From: Streptomyces fumigatiscleroticus | GTDB lineage: Bacteria > Actinomycetota > Actinomycetes > Streptomycetales > Streptomycetaceae | Length of the DNA stretch: 64,000 nucleotides | Direction: 5' to 3' | Assembly (NCBI RefSeq): GCF_014647975.1 | Contig: NZ_BMQF01000002.1 | Coordinates: 558,001 to 622,000, forward strand | In this document: piece after piece, positions 34,671-43,391 of the stretch | Position numbering within the stretch: position 1 is the stretch's first letter | How the letters are laid out: every line of letters begins with the position of its first letter | Translations under genes and position numbers: made by a program | Notes under the pieces: model-generated | Database searches by the model: none | Told to the model about the DNA's origin: nothing | Seen by the model: the letters and a program-made list of their open reading frames with translations, nothing else

Positions 34671-36251
34671 CTACCTGGCCTTGCGGGCGATGGTGAAGTG
34701 GTCGACCTGCTCGCCGGTCTCGGCGATGCCGCGCACCTTCAGGGTGGAGTAGCGGCCCTTCGACGCGGGCGTGACGTCCACGCGCAGGAAGGAGTAGTCG
34801 AGGTAGCGGACCCGGGACCAGGCGACGGTCTCCGCCTGCTTGCCGCCCTCGACGCAGACGAAGGACGAGACGGCGTCATTGTCGTTGACGTTGCCCTCGT
34901 AGGACTCCTCGGCGCTGAAGGCGTACAGGCTCTTGCCGGCCGCGCCCGCCGTGACGTAGACGACGCCCTCGGTCTCCGGGTAGGCGGTGCCGCCGACCGG
35001 CAGCTTCTTGACGACCTCGTTGCCCTTGAGCACGTCGGTGCGCTCGTAGACGTGGTTGTGGCCGTTGATCACGAGGTCGACGGTGTACTTGTCGAACAGC
35101 GGCACCCACTCGTCGCGCACGCCGCCCTCGGAGGCGTGCGCGGTGGAGGTGCAGTAGGAGCAGTGGTGGAAGAAGACGACGATGAAGTCGATGTCCTTGT
35201 CCGCCCGGTACTTCTTCAGCTGCGTCTCCAGCCACGTGGTCTGGGTGCCGCCGGAGATGCCGAGGTTGGCCGGGATCTCGAAGGAGATGTCGTTGGCGTC
35301 CAGCGAGATGACCGCCGTGTTGCCGTGGACGAAGGAGTAGACGCCGGGCAGGTTCTTCTTGTCGGGCCCGTTGGCGGGCAGTTCCCAGCGGGCCTCCTCG
35401 CCGCCGTAGCCGTTGGGTGAGTACCAGGCCTCCATGTCGTGGTTGCCGTACGACACCATCCACGGGACCTGCTTGGCGACCGACTCGGTCTGGTACAGGA
35501 ACTGGTCCCAGACGCGGGAGTCGAAGCCGGAGTCGGTGGTCTTGCCCTGGCCGGCCGGGTCGCCGTAGGCGATGTCGCCGGCGTGCAGGTGGAAGGCCGG
35601 GTTCTGGGCGAGGATCAGGGCGTCGTTGGCCAGGCCGTGGTAGCTGACGCCCTGGTCGCCGAAGGCGGTGAAGGTGAAGGGCTCGGCCTTGGACGGGGCG
35701 GTGGTGAAGGTGCCCAGGGTGCCGAGCAGGTGGGGCTCGGCCGGGTCGAAGCCGGCGTGGCCGACGCCGTAGTAGTAGGTGCGGCCCGGCTTGAGGTGGG
35801 TGAGCTTGGCGTGCACGTAGTACTGGGTGTGGTCGCCGCTCGCGCCGACACCGGCCGGGGTGTACAGGGTGCGGACCTCGGCCTCGATCTTGCGGGAGAG
35901 GTCCCAGGGGTGGGCGCCGATGCGCACGAAGGGCTTCCGCACGGCGACCGGGACCTGCCAGGAGATCGTCATCTCCGTGCGCGGGTCGTTGCCGTAGGCG
36001 AGGTGGCGGCCGAAGGGGGCGACGAGGGCGCCGTCGACCGTCTCGGTGGCGGAGGCGGTGCGCTGGGTGGGAACGGCGGCCTGGGCGGTGGCGCCGGGCA
36101 CGAACGCGCCACCGGCGACGGCGCCCAGCGTGACGGCGCCGCCCCTGATCATCGTGCGCCGCGAGAACTTGGAGCGCAGGTACTCGTGCTGCTCGGCCAT
36201 GCTCATGCGCTCGGCCAGCCGCTCGGGAACGCCCATGCGAGGAATGTCCAT
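34671..36251 (-). CDS. Tat-exported purple-acid-type metallophosphoesterase
   Basis: A 526-residue exported phosphatase. A twin-arginine signal is visible as SKFSRRTMIRGGAVTLGAVA (residues ~28-47, cleavage near AQAA). A fibronectin-like N-terminal domain (TEMTISWQVPVAV...YYYGVGHAG) precedes the calcineurin-like domain with all metal ligands: FTAFGDQGVSYHG, HAGDIAYGDP with Tyr, MVSYGNHDMEAW (GNHD), VVFFHHCSYCTS and DLVINGHNHVYER (GHNH). The Tyr in DIAYGD fits purple acid phosphatases. It probably liberates phosphate outside the cell. ATG 36251 is used; AAGGAG lies 17-18 bases upstream, a long spacing. Confidence 0.9.
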   Translation of the reverse strand: MDIPRMGVPERLAERMSMAEQHEYLRSKFSRRTMIRGGAVTLGAVAGGAFVPGATAQAAVPTQRTASATETVDGALVAPFGRHLAYGNDPRTEMTISWQVPVAVRKPFVRIGAHPWDLSRKIEAEVRTLYTPAGVGASGDHTQYYVHAKLTHLKPGRTYYYGVGHAGFDPAEPHLLGTLGTFTTAPSKAEPFTFTAFGDQGVSYHGLANDALILAQNPAFHLHAGDIAYGDPAGQGKTTDSGFDSRVWDQFLYQTESVAKQVPWMVSYGNHDMEAWYSPNGYGGEEARWELPANGPDKKNLPGVYSFVHGNTAVISLDANDISFEIPANLGISGGTQTTWLETQLKKYRADKDIDFIVVFFHHCSYCTSTAHASEGGVRDEWVPLFDKYTVDLVINGHNHVYERTDVLKGNEVVKKLPVGGTAYPETEGVVYVTAGAAGKSLYAFSAEESYEGNVNDNDAVSSFVCVEGGKQAETVAWSRVRYLDYSFLRVDVTPASKGRYSTLKVRGIAETGEQVDHFTIARKAR

Positions 36252-36365
36252 GGCGTCTGAAACTCGTCTCCTTGGGCAACGAAACACCGGACACAGGGTG
36301 GACAGCTTGCGAACAGCCTCCCATAAGAGTTTCAACAGCACTCTGCCCGATTCCGGGCAGGATCC

Positions 36366-36659
36366 TTGCGAAAGGGCCGCGAGTACCCCAAGATCTACCG
36401 GGTGCACGACGAACTTGTTGATCATCTGACGCGCTCGACCCCCCTGAGCCGGGGCGAGGCGCTGCGCGTGATCCAGGACGTGCTCGCCTACTTCGACGAG
36501 ACGACCGAGGAGTACGTCCGTCGCCGCCACCGCGAGCTCCAGGCCCAGGGCCTGGTGAACGCGACGATCTTCGAGCGGATCGAGGCGGAACTGAAATACC
36601 GGGCGGTGGCACCGCCGGAGCTGACGCTCCGCCAGCTGCGCCGCATGGTCTACGGCTGA
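36366..36659 (+). CDS. Conserved small protein upstream of glmS (97 aa)
   Basis: A 97-residue hydrophilic, mostly helical protein without a recognised domain. It contains YPKIYRVHDELVDHLTRSTP, SRGEALRVIQDVLAYFDETT and ends LRQLRRMVYG. High third-position GC and tight spacing (22 bp) to glmS support a real gene in one operon with it. The start is a TTG at 36366 with a closely spaced AGGA; a GTG at 36402 is an alternative. The role is unknown; a regulator of amino-sugar synthesis would fit only by position. Confidence 0.7.
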   Translation: MRKGREYPKIYRVHDELVDHLTRSTPLSRGEALRVIQDVLAYFDETTEEYVRRRHRELQAQGLVNATIFERIEAELKYRAVAPPELTLRQLRRMVYG

Positions 36660-36681
36660 GGGACACGAGGAACACACCTAT

Positions 36682-38499
36682 ATGTGCGGAATTGTCGGAT
36701 ACATCGGTAAGCGCGATGTCGCGCCGCTGCTCCTCGAGGGCCTCCAGCGCCTGGAGTACCGCGGCTACGACTCCGCGGGCATCGTCGTCACCTCCCCCAA
36801 GACGGCCGGCCTGAAGATGGTCAAGGCCAAGGGCCGGGTCCGCGACCTGGAGGCCAAGGTCCCGGCGCGCTTCAAGGGCACCACCGGCATAGCCCACACC
36901 CGCTGGGCCACCCACGGCGCCCCCTCCGACGTCAACGCCCACCCGCACCTGGACGCCGGGGGCAAGGTCGCCGTCGTCCACAACGGCATCATCGACAACG
37001 CCGCCGACCTGCGCCGCAAGCTGGAGGCGGACGGGGTCGAGTTCCTCTCCGAGACCGACACCGAGGTGCTGGTCCACCTCATCGCCCGCGCCCAGGGCGA
37101 GAAGCTGGAGGACCGGGTCCGCGAGACCCTGAGGGTGATCGAGGGCACCTACGGCATCGCCGTGCTGCACGCCGACTTCCCCGACCGCATCGTCGTGGCC
37201 CGCAACGGCTCCCCGGTCGTCCTCGGCATCGGCGAGAAGGAGATGTTCGTCGCCTCCGACATCGCCGCGCTGGTCGCCCACACCCGCCAGATCGTCACCC
37301 TCGACGACGGCGAGATGGCCACCCTCAAGGCCGACGACTTCCGCACCTACACCACCGAGGGCACCCGCACCACGGCCGAGCCGACCACCGTGGAGTGGGA
37401 GGCGGCCTCGTACGACATGGGCGGCCACGACACCTACATGCACAAGGAGATCCACGAGCAGGCCGACGCCGTGGACCGCGTGCTGCGCGGCCGCATCGAC
37501 GACCGCTTCTCCACCGTGCACCTCGGCGGCCTGAACCTGGACGCCCGCGAGGCCCGCCGGATCCGCCGGGTGAAGATCCTCGGCTGCGGCACCTCGTACC
37601 ACGCCGGCATGATCGGCGCCCAGATGATCGAGGAGCTCGCCCGCATCCCCGCCGACGCCGAGCCCGCCTCGGAGTTCCGCTACCGCAACGCGGTGGTCGA
37701 CCCCGACACCCTCTACGTCGCCGTCTCGCAGTCCGGTGAGACCTACGACGTGCTGGCGGCCGTGCAGGAGCTGAAGCGCAAGGGCGCCCGGGTGCTCGGC
37801 GTGGTCAACGTGGTCGGCTCCGCGATCGCCCGGGAGGCCGACGGCGGCATCTACGTGCACGCCGGTCCCGAGGTGTGCGTGGTCTCCACCAAGTGCTTCA
37901 CCAACACCACCGTCGCCTTCGCGCTGCTCGCCCTGCATCTGGGCCGCACCCGCGACCTGTCCGTCCGGGACGGCAGGCGGATCATCGAGGGCCTGCGGAA
38001 GCTGCCCGCCCAGATCGCCGAGATCCTGGAGCGGGAGGCGGAGATCAAGAAGCTGGCCGAGCAGTTCGCCGAGGCCCGCTCGATGCTCTTCATCGGCCGC
38101 GTCCGGGGCTACCCGGTGGCCCGCGAGGCCTCCCTGAAGCTCAAGGAGGTCTCCTACATCCACGCCGAGGCCTATCCGGCCTCCGAGCTCAAGCACGGCC
38201 CGCTGGCGCTGATCGAGCCCGCGCTGCCCACGGTCGCCATCGTCCCGGACGACGATCTGCTGGAGAAGAACCGCGCGGCCATGGAGGAGATCAAGGCCCG
38301 CAGCGGCCGTATCCTCGCCGTCGCCCACCAGGAGCAGGAGAAGGCCGACCACACGGTCGTCGTCCCGAAGAACGAGGACGAGCTGGACCCGATCCTCATG
38401 GGCATCCCGCTCCAGCTCCTCGCCTACCACACGGCGCTGGCCCTGGGCCGGGACATCGACAAGCCGCGCAACCTGGCCAAGTCGGTGACGGTGGAGTAG
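36682..38499 (+). CDS. glmS: Glucosamine-6-phosphate synthase (isomerising)
   Basis: A 605-residue amidotransferase that makes glucosamine-6-phosphate from fructose-6-phosphate and glutamine for peptidoglycan and other amino sugars. The N-terminal Cys1 nucleophile is intact (Met-CGIVGYIGKRD), with GTTGIAHTRWATHGAPS and HNGIIDNAADLR in the glutaminase domain (1-240). Two SIS isomerase domains follow: LGCGTSYHAGMIGAQM, VSQSGETYDVLAAVQE, FIGRVRGYPVAREASLKLKE and KHGPLALIEP. Streptomyces commonly has two glmS genes; this one, by its adpA neighbourhood, appears to be the second. Confidence 0.96.
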   Translation: MCGIVGYIGKRDVAPLLLEGLQRLEYRGYDSAGIVVTSPKTAGLKMVKAKGRVRDLEAKVPARFKGTTGIAHTRWATHGAPSDVNAHPHLDAGGKVAVVHNGIIDNAADLRRKLEADGVEFLSETDTEVLVHLIARAQGEKLEDRVRETLRVIEGTYGIAVLHADFPDRIVVARNGSPVVLGIGEKEMFVASDIAALVAHTRQIVTLDDGEMATLKADDFRTYTTEGTRTTAEPTTVEWEAASYDMGGHDTYMHKEIHEQADAVDRVLRGRIDDRFSTVHLGGLNLDAREARRIRRVKILGCGTSYHAGMIGAQMIEELARIPADAEPASEFRYRNAVVDPDTLYVAVSQSGETYDVLAAVQELKRKGARVLGVVNVVGSAIAREADGGIYVHAGPEVCVVSTKCFTNTTVAFALLALHLGRTRDLSVRDGRRIIEGLRKLPAQIAEILEREAEIKKLAEQFAEARSMLFIGRVRGYPVAREASLKLKEVSYIHAEAYPASELKHGPLALIEPALPTVAIVPDDDLLEKNRAAMEEIKARSGRILAVAHQEQEKADHTVVVPKNEDELDPILMGIPLQLLAYHTALALGRDIDKPRNLAKSVTVE

Positions 38500-38511
38500 G
38501 GCCGGACAGGA

Positions 38512-38556
38512 GAACGGACCCCCATGTGCTGCCACCAGACACCAGGGGGTCCGTTC
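38512..38556. terminator. Hairpin after glmS
   Basis: Perfect 12-bp inverted repeat GAACGGACCCCC / GGGGGTCCGTTC with a 21-nt loop, 12 bp after the glmS stop and before the convergent membrane-protein gene. Confidence 0.8.
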
Positions 38557-38594
38557 CGTACGCCGGGGCCGCCCAATACCCCGGCCGGCTGCCG

Positions 38595-39158
38595 TCAGCC
38601 CGTGGCCGTCACGCCCCGGCCGGCAGCACGTCGCGGCAGATTGGTCGGCCAGCCGGCCAGCGCCGCGGCCGCGGAGTACCAGGCCAGCGCGCCCGCGACG
38701 GCCGCCAGCCAGCCGCCGGTCCTGATCAGCCCGTCACCGTCGCCGAACCGCCCGACGGCGAGCAGCAGCAGGGAGACGAAGAACAGCCTGTGGACGGCCA
38801 GGTTGAGCCTGTCGCCACCGGCGAAGGAGAGGGTCAGCACCGCGAGGGCGAACAGCAGCAGGAAGGACCCCTCCGCGTTGCCCGCGACCGGGTGACCGGC
38901 CGAGAGGGACCAGGTGAACCAGAGGGCACCGAGGACCGTGAAGGCCGTACCGGTGGCCGTGTCCCGCTCCCGGAGGGCGAACAGGCCCGCGGCGAAGAGC
39001 AGGACGCCGCCGACGTACCGGGCCAGTATCGCGGCGTCCGCCGCCGTCACACCGTGGATCACCTCGGTGTATCCCAGCCCGAACGCCAACAGGGTGGCGG
39101 CGAGGGCGAGTCGGCCGACGATCGTGGTGGTGCTTCCCGCAGAGACGTCGTTGTCCAC
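38595..39158 (-). CDS. GPR1/FUN34/YaaH-like membrane protein
   Basis: A 187-residue membrane protein with six predicted helices (ALAATLLAFGLGYTEVIHGV, ILARYVGGVLLFAAGLFAL, TAFTVLGALWFTWSLSAGH, FLLLFALAVLTLSFAG, RLFFVSLLLLAVGRFG, AAVAGALAWYSAAAALAG). The layout and the TAFTVLGALWFTWS block resemble the acetate/succinate transporter family GPR1/FUN34/YaaH, though the classical N-P-[AV]-P motif is absent, so transport of acetate is uncertain. GTG 39158 is chosen because AAGGGAGC precedes it. Confidence 0.7.
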   Translation of the reverse strand: MDNDVSAGSTTTIVGRLALAATLLAFGLGYTEVIHGVTAADAAILARYVGGVLLFAAGLFALRERDTATGTAFTVLGALWFTWSLSAGHPVAGNAEGSFLLLFALAVLTLSFAGGDRLNLAVHRLFFVSLLLLAVGRFGDGDGLIRTGGWLAAVAGALAWYSAAAALAGWPTNLPRRAAGRGVTATG

Positions 39159-39354
39159 GGCGGGCTCCCTTCGTGTCGTGCATGTGCGGTGGTGCGTGAC
39201 CCCTATATGCCCTTCACAAAGGCACAAACACCTCTACGCGTCGGTAGATTCGCGTGCGACAGGAAGTGAGCGGGTCTCACCCCACCTGGGGCGACCCGGA
39301 GTTACGGAACGAGTCCGAAGGACGCGCGCAGGCGCGGGGAGATGCGCGGGGCGC

Positions 39355-39882
39355 TCACGGGATGACCACCACGGGCCGTTGCGCCCGTTTGGCGAGCCGG
39401 CCCGCGACGGAACCGAAGATGCGCCCGACGAGGCCGTGGGTGGAGCCGACGACGATGGCGTTCGCCTCGTACTCCCGTCCCACCTCCTCGAGTTCGTGGC
39501 AGATGTCGCCGCCGCGCTCGACCAGGATCCAGGGCACCTCGGCCAGATACTCCGCACAGGCCAGCTCCAGCCCCAGGACCTCGGTGCGGTGGTCCGGCAC
39601 GTCCACGAAGACCGGCGGCTCGCACCCCGCCCACACGGTGGTGGGCAGCCGGTTGGCGACATGGACGATGATCAGGCCCGCGTGCGAGCGCCGCGCCATG
39701 CCGATCGCGTAGGCGAGGGCGCGCTCGCTGGACGTGGAGCCGTCGAAGCCGACGACGACGCCGTACCGGAAGGCGGGGTCGCAGGAGTGGCGTGGCTCTT
39801 CCGCCGCCAGGGGATCGGCCGCCGTCGGATCGGCGACCGGCCGCTTGCGGTCCGCTGGTTCGAAGAATTCGTGACCGGCCAT
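39355..39882 (-). CDS. Universal stress protein
   Basis: A 175-residue UspA-fold protein. After a 38-residue polar leader come VVVGFDGSTSSERALAYAIG (first strand with Asp and the ATP-binding region) and the C-terminal AIVVGSTHGLVGRIFGSVAG, a G-x-x-x(9)-G-S type ATP-binding motif, ending in RPVVVIP. Such proteins bind ATP and support survival under stress. It is single-copy and flanked by a membrane protein gene and a divergent small gene. Confidence 0.88.
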   Translation of the reverse strand: MAGHEFFEPADRKRPVADPTAADPLAAEEPRHSCDPAFRYGVVVGFDGSTSSERALAYAIGMARRSHAGLIIVHVANRLPTTVWAGCEPPVFVDVPDHRTEVLGLELACAEYLAEVPWILVERGGDICHELEEVGREYEANAIVVGSTHGLVGRIFGSVAGRLAKRAQRPVVVIP

Positions 39883-40253
39883 GGCTGTCTCGGCGTTGTG
39901 ATCCTTATTGGGTGGGACGACAGTGTGCGGCGGAGCTGTGTCCGGGAATCATCTTCCCAACCCCATACCCCCAAGGGTACGGCGGCACGCCTCCTTAGCC
40001 CAGATCCCGCACAGGCTGCCCTGCGGTTCCCCGGAGCATGCACGAGGGTGCGCCCGGTACGCAATGGTTGCTGCGCCGTACAGGCGGTTCGCACAGGATT
40101 CACGCACCCGACGCCATGGGTCCCGCCGCCCGCCACGACCCGGGCGCCAACCGGCCACGCGGGTGAAGGGCCCCCGGCGGCGGCCGGGGCGCACAGTGAC
40201 CGACCGGTCGGGCAGCCGTTAACCCGGTGATCCAGCGCCCCAGGGAGCACGCC
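39883..40253. other. Intergenic region between usp and the small membrane-protein gene
   Basis: About 370 bp without a supported gene, holding the divergent promoters of the universal stress gene and the adpA-proximal gene. I see no convincing RNA gene, repeat or operator. A GTG at 40227 could extend the following gene by nine codons. Confidence 0.5.
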
Positions 40254-40571
40254 TTGCCCGCATCGCCCCGCTCTTCCCGCAGACCCCACACGTCGCCTCC
40301 GCCCCAGGACAGCACCACCGACCTCGTCCGCTGGGCGGCCTTCAGCTGCGTCCTCGTCCCCGTCGTCCTCCTCTGGTACGGCGCCTCGCTGGCCGGCGCC
40401 ACCGGCACGGCCCTCGGGCTCGCCGCGGTCACCGGCGTCTGCCGCTTCCTGCTGCGCCAGTCCGAGCGCGGCGCCGCCCGGATGCTCGCCGAGGACCGCG
40501 CGCCCCACCGGGGGCGTCACCACCGCACCGGCACCGGGGCGCACAGGGGTGGACGGCACAGCGGGGGGTAG
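40254..40571 (+). CDS. Small membrane protein upstream of adpA
   Basis: A ~105-residue protein with a Ser/Pro-rich N-terminus, two hydrophobic segments (WAAFSCVLVPVVLLWYGASL and ATGTALGLAAVTGVCRFLL) and a strongly basic His/Arg/Gly tail. No family is recognised. TTG 40254 is chosen because GGGAG lies six bases upstream; GTG 40227 is an in-frame alternative. A similar gene precedes adpA in other Streptomyces as far as I recall. Confidence 0.6.
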   Translation: MPASPRSSRRPHTSPPPQDSTTDLVRWAAFSCVLVPVVLLWYGASLAGATGTALGLAAVTGVCRFLLRQSERGAARMLAEDRAPHRGRHHRTGTGAHRGGRHSGG

Positions 40572-40966
40572 TACACCGGGTGGCTGACCGGTTTCCGCGC
40601 ACGCTCCCGGCGCTTTTCAGCCAACTTCCGGGGAGGGTACATCCCCCACCCGAACCACCCCCCAACCCCCGTTCGACCTGCACGGAAAGGAGCTCGGGGG
40701 CCCTGCGCACCCTACGGGGATTGGCCACTGCCACGAGGCGCACTTCCCTGCACGCCCCACGAGTGCAACGCTTCGTGATCGAATGCTTCACGCCAAGTTG
40801 CCATGTCGACAATGTGCCGGGTGCGGAACTGGTCACCCCGGCATCTTGCGACACAGTAGATTCGATCTTGACTGTCTTTACGGCGGGGGACTCGTGCAGG
40901 ACCGAGGGGAAACGTGCAGGAGCGACACAACCGAGGAGCCGCGACCACCGAGGGGGGCTTAGCAGG
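40572..40966 (+). promoter_or_regulatory. Long leader/promoter region of adpA
   Basis: 395 bp without a gene upstream of adpA, in agreement with the long regulatory regions of adpA in other Streptomyces, where AdpA itself and gamma-butyrolactone receptors bind. A near match to the AdpA site TGGCSNGWWY (nine of ten positions, minus strand) is at 40786-40795. I could not place the transcription start with confidence. Confidence 0.5.
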
Positions 40967-42217
40967 ATGAGCCACGACTCCACTGCCGCGCCGGAAGCCG
41001 CGGCCCGGAAGCTTTCCGGGCGACGCCGCAAGGAGATCGTCGCGGTGCTGCTGTTCAGCGGCGGCCCCATCTTCGAGAGTTCCATACCGCTTTCGGTGTT
41101 CGGAATCGACCGCCAGGACGCCGGAGTACCGCGCTACCGGCTGCTGGTGTGTGCCGGTGAGGAAGGTCCGCTGCGGACCACGGGGGGCCTGGAACTCACC
41201 GCGCCACATGGTCTGGAGGCGATCTCCCGGGCCGGCACCGTCGTGGTGCCCGCCTGGCGGTCGATCACCTCCCCACCACCGGAGGAGGCGCTCGACGCGC
41301 TGCGCCGGGCACACGAGGAGGGCGCCCGCATCGTCGGGCTGTGCACCGGGGCCTTCGTGCTCGCGGCGGCCGGCCTGCTGGACGGCCGCCCCGCGACCAC
41401 CCACTGGATGTACGCGCCGACGCTGGCCAAGCGCTATCCGTCGGTGCACGTCGATCCACGCGAGCTGTTCGTGGACGACGGAGACGTGCTGACGTCGGCG
41501 GGCACCGCGGCCGGCATCGACCTGTGCCTGCACATCGTGCGCACGGACCACGGCAACGAGGCGGCCGGGGCACTGGCCCGCCGGCTGGTGGTCCCCCCGC
41601 GCCGGAGCGGCGGCCAGGAGCGCTACCTCGACAGGTCTTTACCCGAGGAGATCGGCGCCGACCCGCTCGCCGAGGTCGTCGCCTGGGCGCTGGAGCACCT
41701 CCACGAGCAGTTCGACGTGGAGACGCTGGCCGCGCGGGCGTACATGAGCCGGCGCACCTTCGACCGCCGGTTCCGCTCGCTCACCGGCAGCGCGCCGTTG
41801 CAGTGGCTGATCACCCAGCGGGTGCTCCAGGCGCAGCGGCTGCTGGAGACGTCGGACTACTCGGTGGACGAGGTCGCGGGCCGCTGCGGCTTCCGCTCGC
41901 CGGTGGCGCTGCGCGGCCACTTCCGCCGCGAGCTGGGCTCGTCCCCGGCCGCCTACCGGGCCGCGTACCGCGCCCGCAGGCCGCAGGGCGACAAGCCGTC
42001 GGACAGCGACGGCGCCGCGGGCACCGCCGGCACGCACGGCCCCACGCCGGGTCACGCGCCCGCCGCGCTGCACCCGGAGGGCACCGTGCCGTTCCAGACC
42101 CGCCGCACGGCGGCCGCCGTCGGCTCGGCGGCGTCGCTGTCCGCGGCGGCGGACAACGGACGCGAGGCGTACGTGCCGAGCCGGGCCAGCCTGCCGGGAC
42201 AGCGCAGCGCGACCTGA
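40967..42217 (+). CDS. adpA: AdpA (BldH), global developmental regulator, TTA-containing
   Basis: A 416-residue AraC-family master regulator of morphological development and secondary metabolism. The N-terminal half is a DJ-1/PfpI-like dimerisation domain (IVAVLLFSGGPIFESSIPLS, IVGLCTGAFVLAAAGLLDGR with the Cys, TSAGTAAGIDLCLHIV). The DNA-binding half contains AYMSRRTFDRRFRSLTGSAP and VAGRCGFRSPVALRGHFRRE. Codon 225 (41639-41641) is TTA, the rare leucine codon read by the bldA tRNA, exactly where AdpA orthologues have it, between the two domains. The C-terminal tail after the AraC domain is low in complexity. ATG 40967 follows GGGGGGCTTAGCAGG. Confidence 0.97.
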   Translation: MSHDSTAAPEAAARKLSGRRRKEIVAVLLFSGGPIFESSIPLSVFGIDRQDAGVPRYRLLVCAGEEGPLRTTGGLELTAPHGLEAISRAGTVVVPAWRSITSPPPEEALDALRRAHEEGARIVGLCTGAFVLAAAGLLDGRPATTHWMYAPTLAKRYPSVHVDPRELFVDDGDVLTSAGTAAGIDLCLHIVRTDHGNEAAGALARRLVVPPRRSGGQERYLDRSLPEEIGADPLAEVVAWALEHLHEQFDVETLAARAYMSRRTFDRRFRSLTGSAPLQWLITQRVLQAQRLLETSDYSVDEVAGRCGFRSPVALRGHFRRELGSSPAAYRAAYRARRPQGDKPSDSDGAAGTAGTHGPTPGHAPAALHPEGTVPFQTRRTAAAVGSAASLSAAADNGREAYVPSRASLPGQRSAT

Positions 42218-42352
42218 CCGTCCGGCCGGAGTCCGGCGGGGAGCGAACCCCGTCGGGCTCCGGCCTGCCCGGGGGAGCCTTCACCGGCTCCGCGCACCAC
42301 GGGCACCGCACGGCCGGCCCGCTCACGGGCACCGGGCCGTAAGGTTAGACAC

Positions 42353-42955
42353 ATGAACGATCGCATGGTGTGGATCGACTGCGAGATGACCGGCCTCTCG
42401 CTGTCCGACGACGCGCTCATCGAGGTGGCCGCCCTCGTCACCGACTCCGAGCTGAACGTACTCGGCGAGGGCGTCGACATCGTCATCCGCCCGCCGGAAT
42501 CGGCGCTGGAGACGATGCCGGAAGTGGTGCGTCAGATGCACACCTCCTCCGGACTGCTCGCGGAGCTCCCGGGCGGCACGACCCTGGCCGACGCCGAGGA
42601 GCAGGTCCTGTCCTACGTGCGGGAGCACGTCAAGGAGCCCGGCAAGGCCCCGCTGTGCGGCAACTCCGTCGGCACCGACCGCGGCTTCCTGCTGCGGGAC
42701 ATGCCGACGCTGGAGGACTACCTCCACTACCGGATCGTGGACGTCTCCAGCATCAAGGAGCTGGCCCGCCGCTGGTATCCGCGGGCGTACTTCAACAGTC
42801 CGCAGAAGAACGGCAACCATCGCGCCCTGGCCGACATCCGCGAGTCCATCGCGGAGCTGCGCTACTACCGCGAGGCCGTCTTCGTACCGCAGCCGGGCCC
42901 CGACTCCGACCGCGCCAGGGAGATCGCCGCCAAGTACGTCCTGCCTGCTCAGTAG
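42353..42955 (+). CDS. orn: Oligoribonuclease
   Basis: A 200-residue DEDDh exonuclease that degrades 2-5-nt RNAs and, in Streptomyces, the c-di-GMP product pGpG. The exo motifs are MVWIDCEMTGLS (Asp9, Glu11), CGNSVGTDRGFLLRDMP and the final NGNHRALADIRES with catalytic His and Asp. Length is normal. It follows adpA by 135 bp in the same direction and precedes tRNA-His, the arrangement known for Streptomyces ornA, mutants of which are impaired in growth and development. Confidence 0.96.
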   Translation: MNDRMVWIDCEMTGLSLSDDALIEVAALVTDSELNVLGEGVDIVIRPPESALETMPEVVRQMHTSSGLLAELPGGTTLADAEEQVLSYVREHVKEPGKAPLCGNSVGTDRGFLLRDMPTLEDYLHYRIVDVSSIKELARRWYPRAYFNSPQKNGNHRALADIRESIAELRYYREAVFVPQPGPDSDRAREIAAKYVLPAQ

Positions 42956-43070
42956 GCGGATCGGGGGTCCGGGGAGGGGCGCCGCGAAAGGCGTGCGCGA
43001 GCACCCCTTCGGACCCTGTACACTTTTTCTCGGCCGGTCGGGAAACCACGGAAATGAACCGCCGGTCGTG

Positions 43071-43143
43071 GTGGGTGTAGCTCAGCTGGTAGAGCACCTG
43101 GTTGTGGTCCAGGATGTCGCGGGTTCGAGTCCCGTCACTCACC
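43071..43143 (+). tRNA. tRNA-His (GTG anticodon)
   Basis: A complete cloverleaf: acceptor GTGGGTG/CACTCAC, D arm GCTC...GAGC, anticodon stem CCTGG/CCAGG around loop TTGTGGT with anticodon GTG at 43104-43106, and T arm GCGGG-TTCGAGT-CCCGT. The preceding base 43070 is G, opposite discriminator C, so the His-specific G-1 is encoded. CCA is not encoded. Confidence 0.97.
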
Positions 43144-43152
43144 CTGACAGAT

Positions 43153-43186
43153 CAAGGGCTGGCCTGCGAAAGCGGGTCAGCCCTTG
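43153..43186. terminator. Hairpin after tRNA-His
   Basis: A 12-bp stem CAAGGGCTGGCC / GGTCAGCCCTTG (one G-T pair) with a 10-nt loop, starting 9 bp after the tRNA. The 205 bp from here to the cebR stop hold no gene that I can support. Confidence 0.75.
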
Positions 43187-43391
43187 GTCGTCTCCCGAAT
43201 GCTGGGAACATCACGGGCACCGGTCGTCCTCCGGCCGGCCCCACCACCTCCGCACCGGCCGTTCAGCACAACCGCGGTCCGGAGGGCGTCCTAGCCGTAG
43301 TGGCTCCCTCACCCGGTAACGCAAGCACGGCGCGATCCAGGCCAGCCCGCCGGCCTCCGGCGGGGCATGGCCGGTCGCGGGAGTTCCCCGC

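Noticed and set aside
34876..38535. A continuous open frame of over 1,200 codons antisense to the phosphatase and glmS genes
   Set aside because: It lies opposite two well-supported genes, has Arg/Pro/Gly-rich composition and no domain; it is produced by the third-position GC bias of the real genes.
40786..40795. AdpA binding site in the adpA leader
   Set aside because: It deviates from the consensus at one position and the consensus is loose, so it is mentioned but not annotated as its own site.
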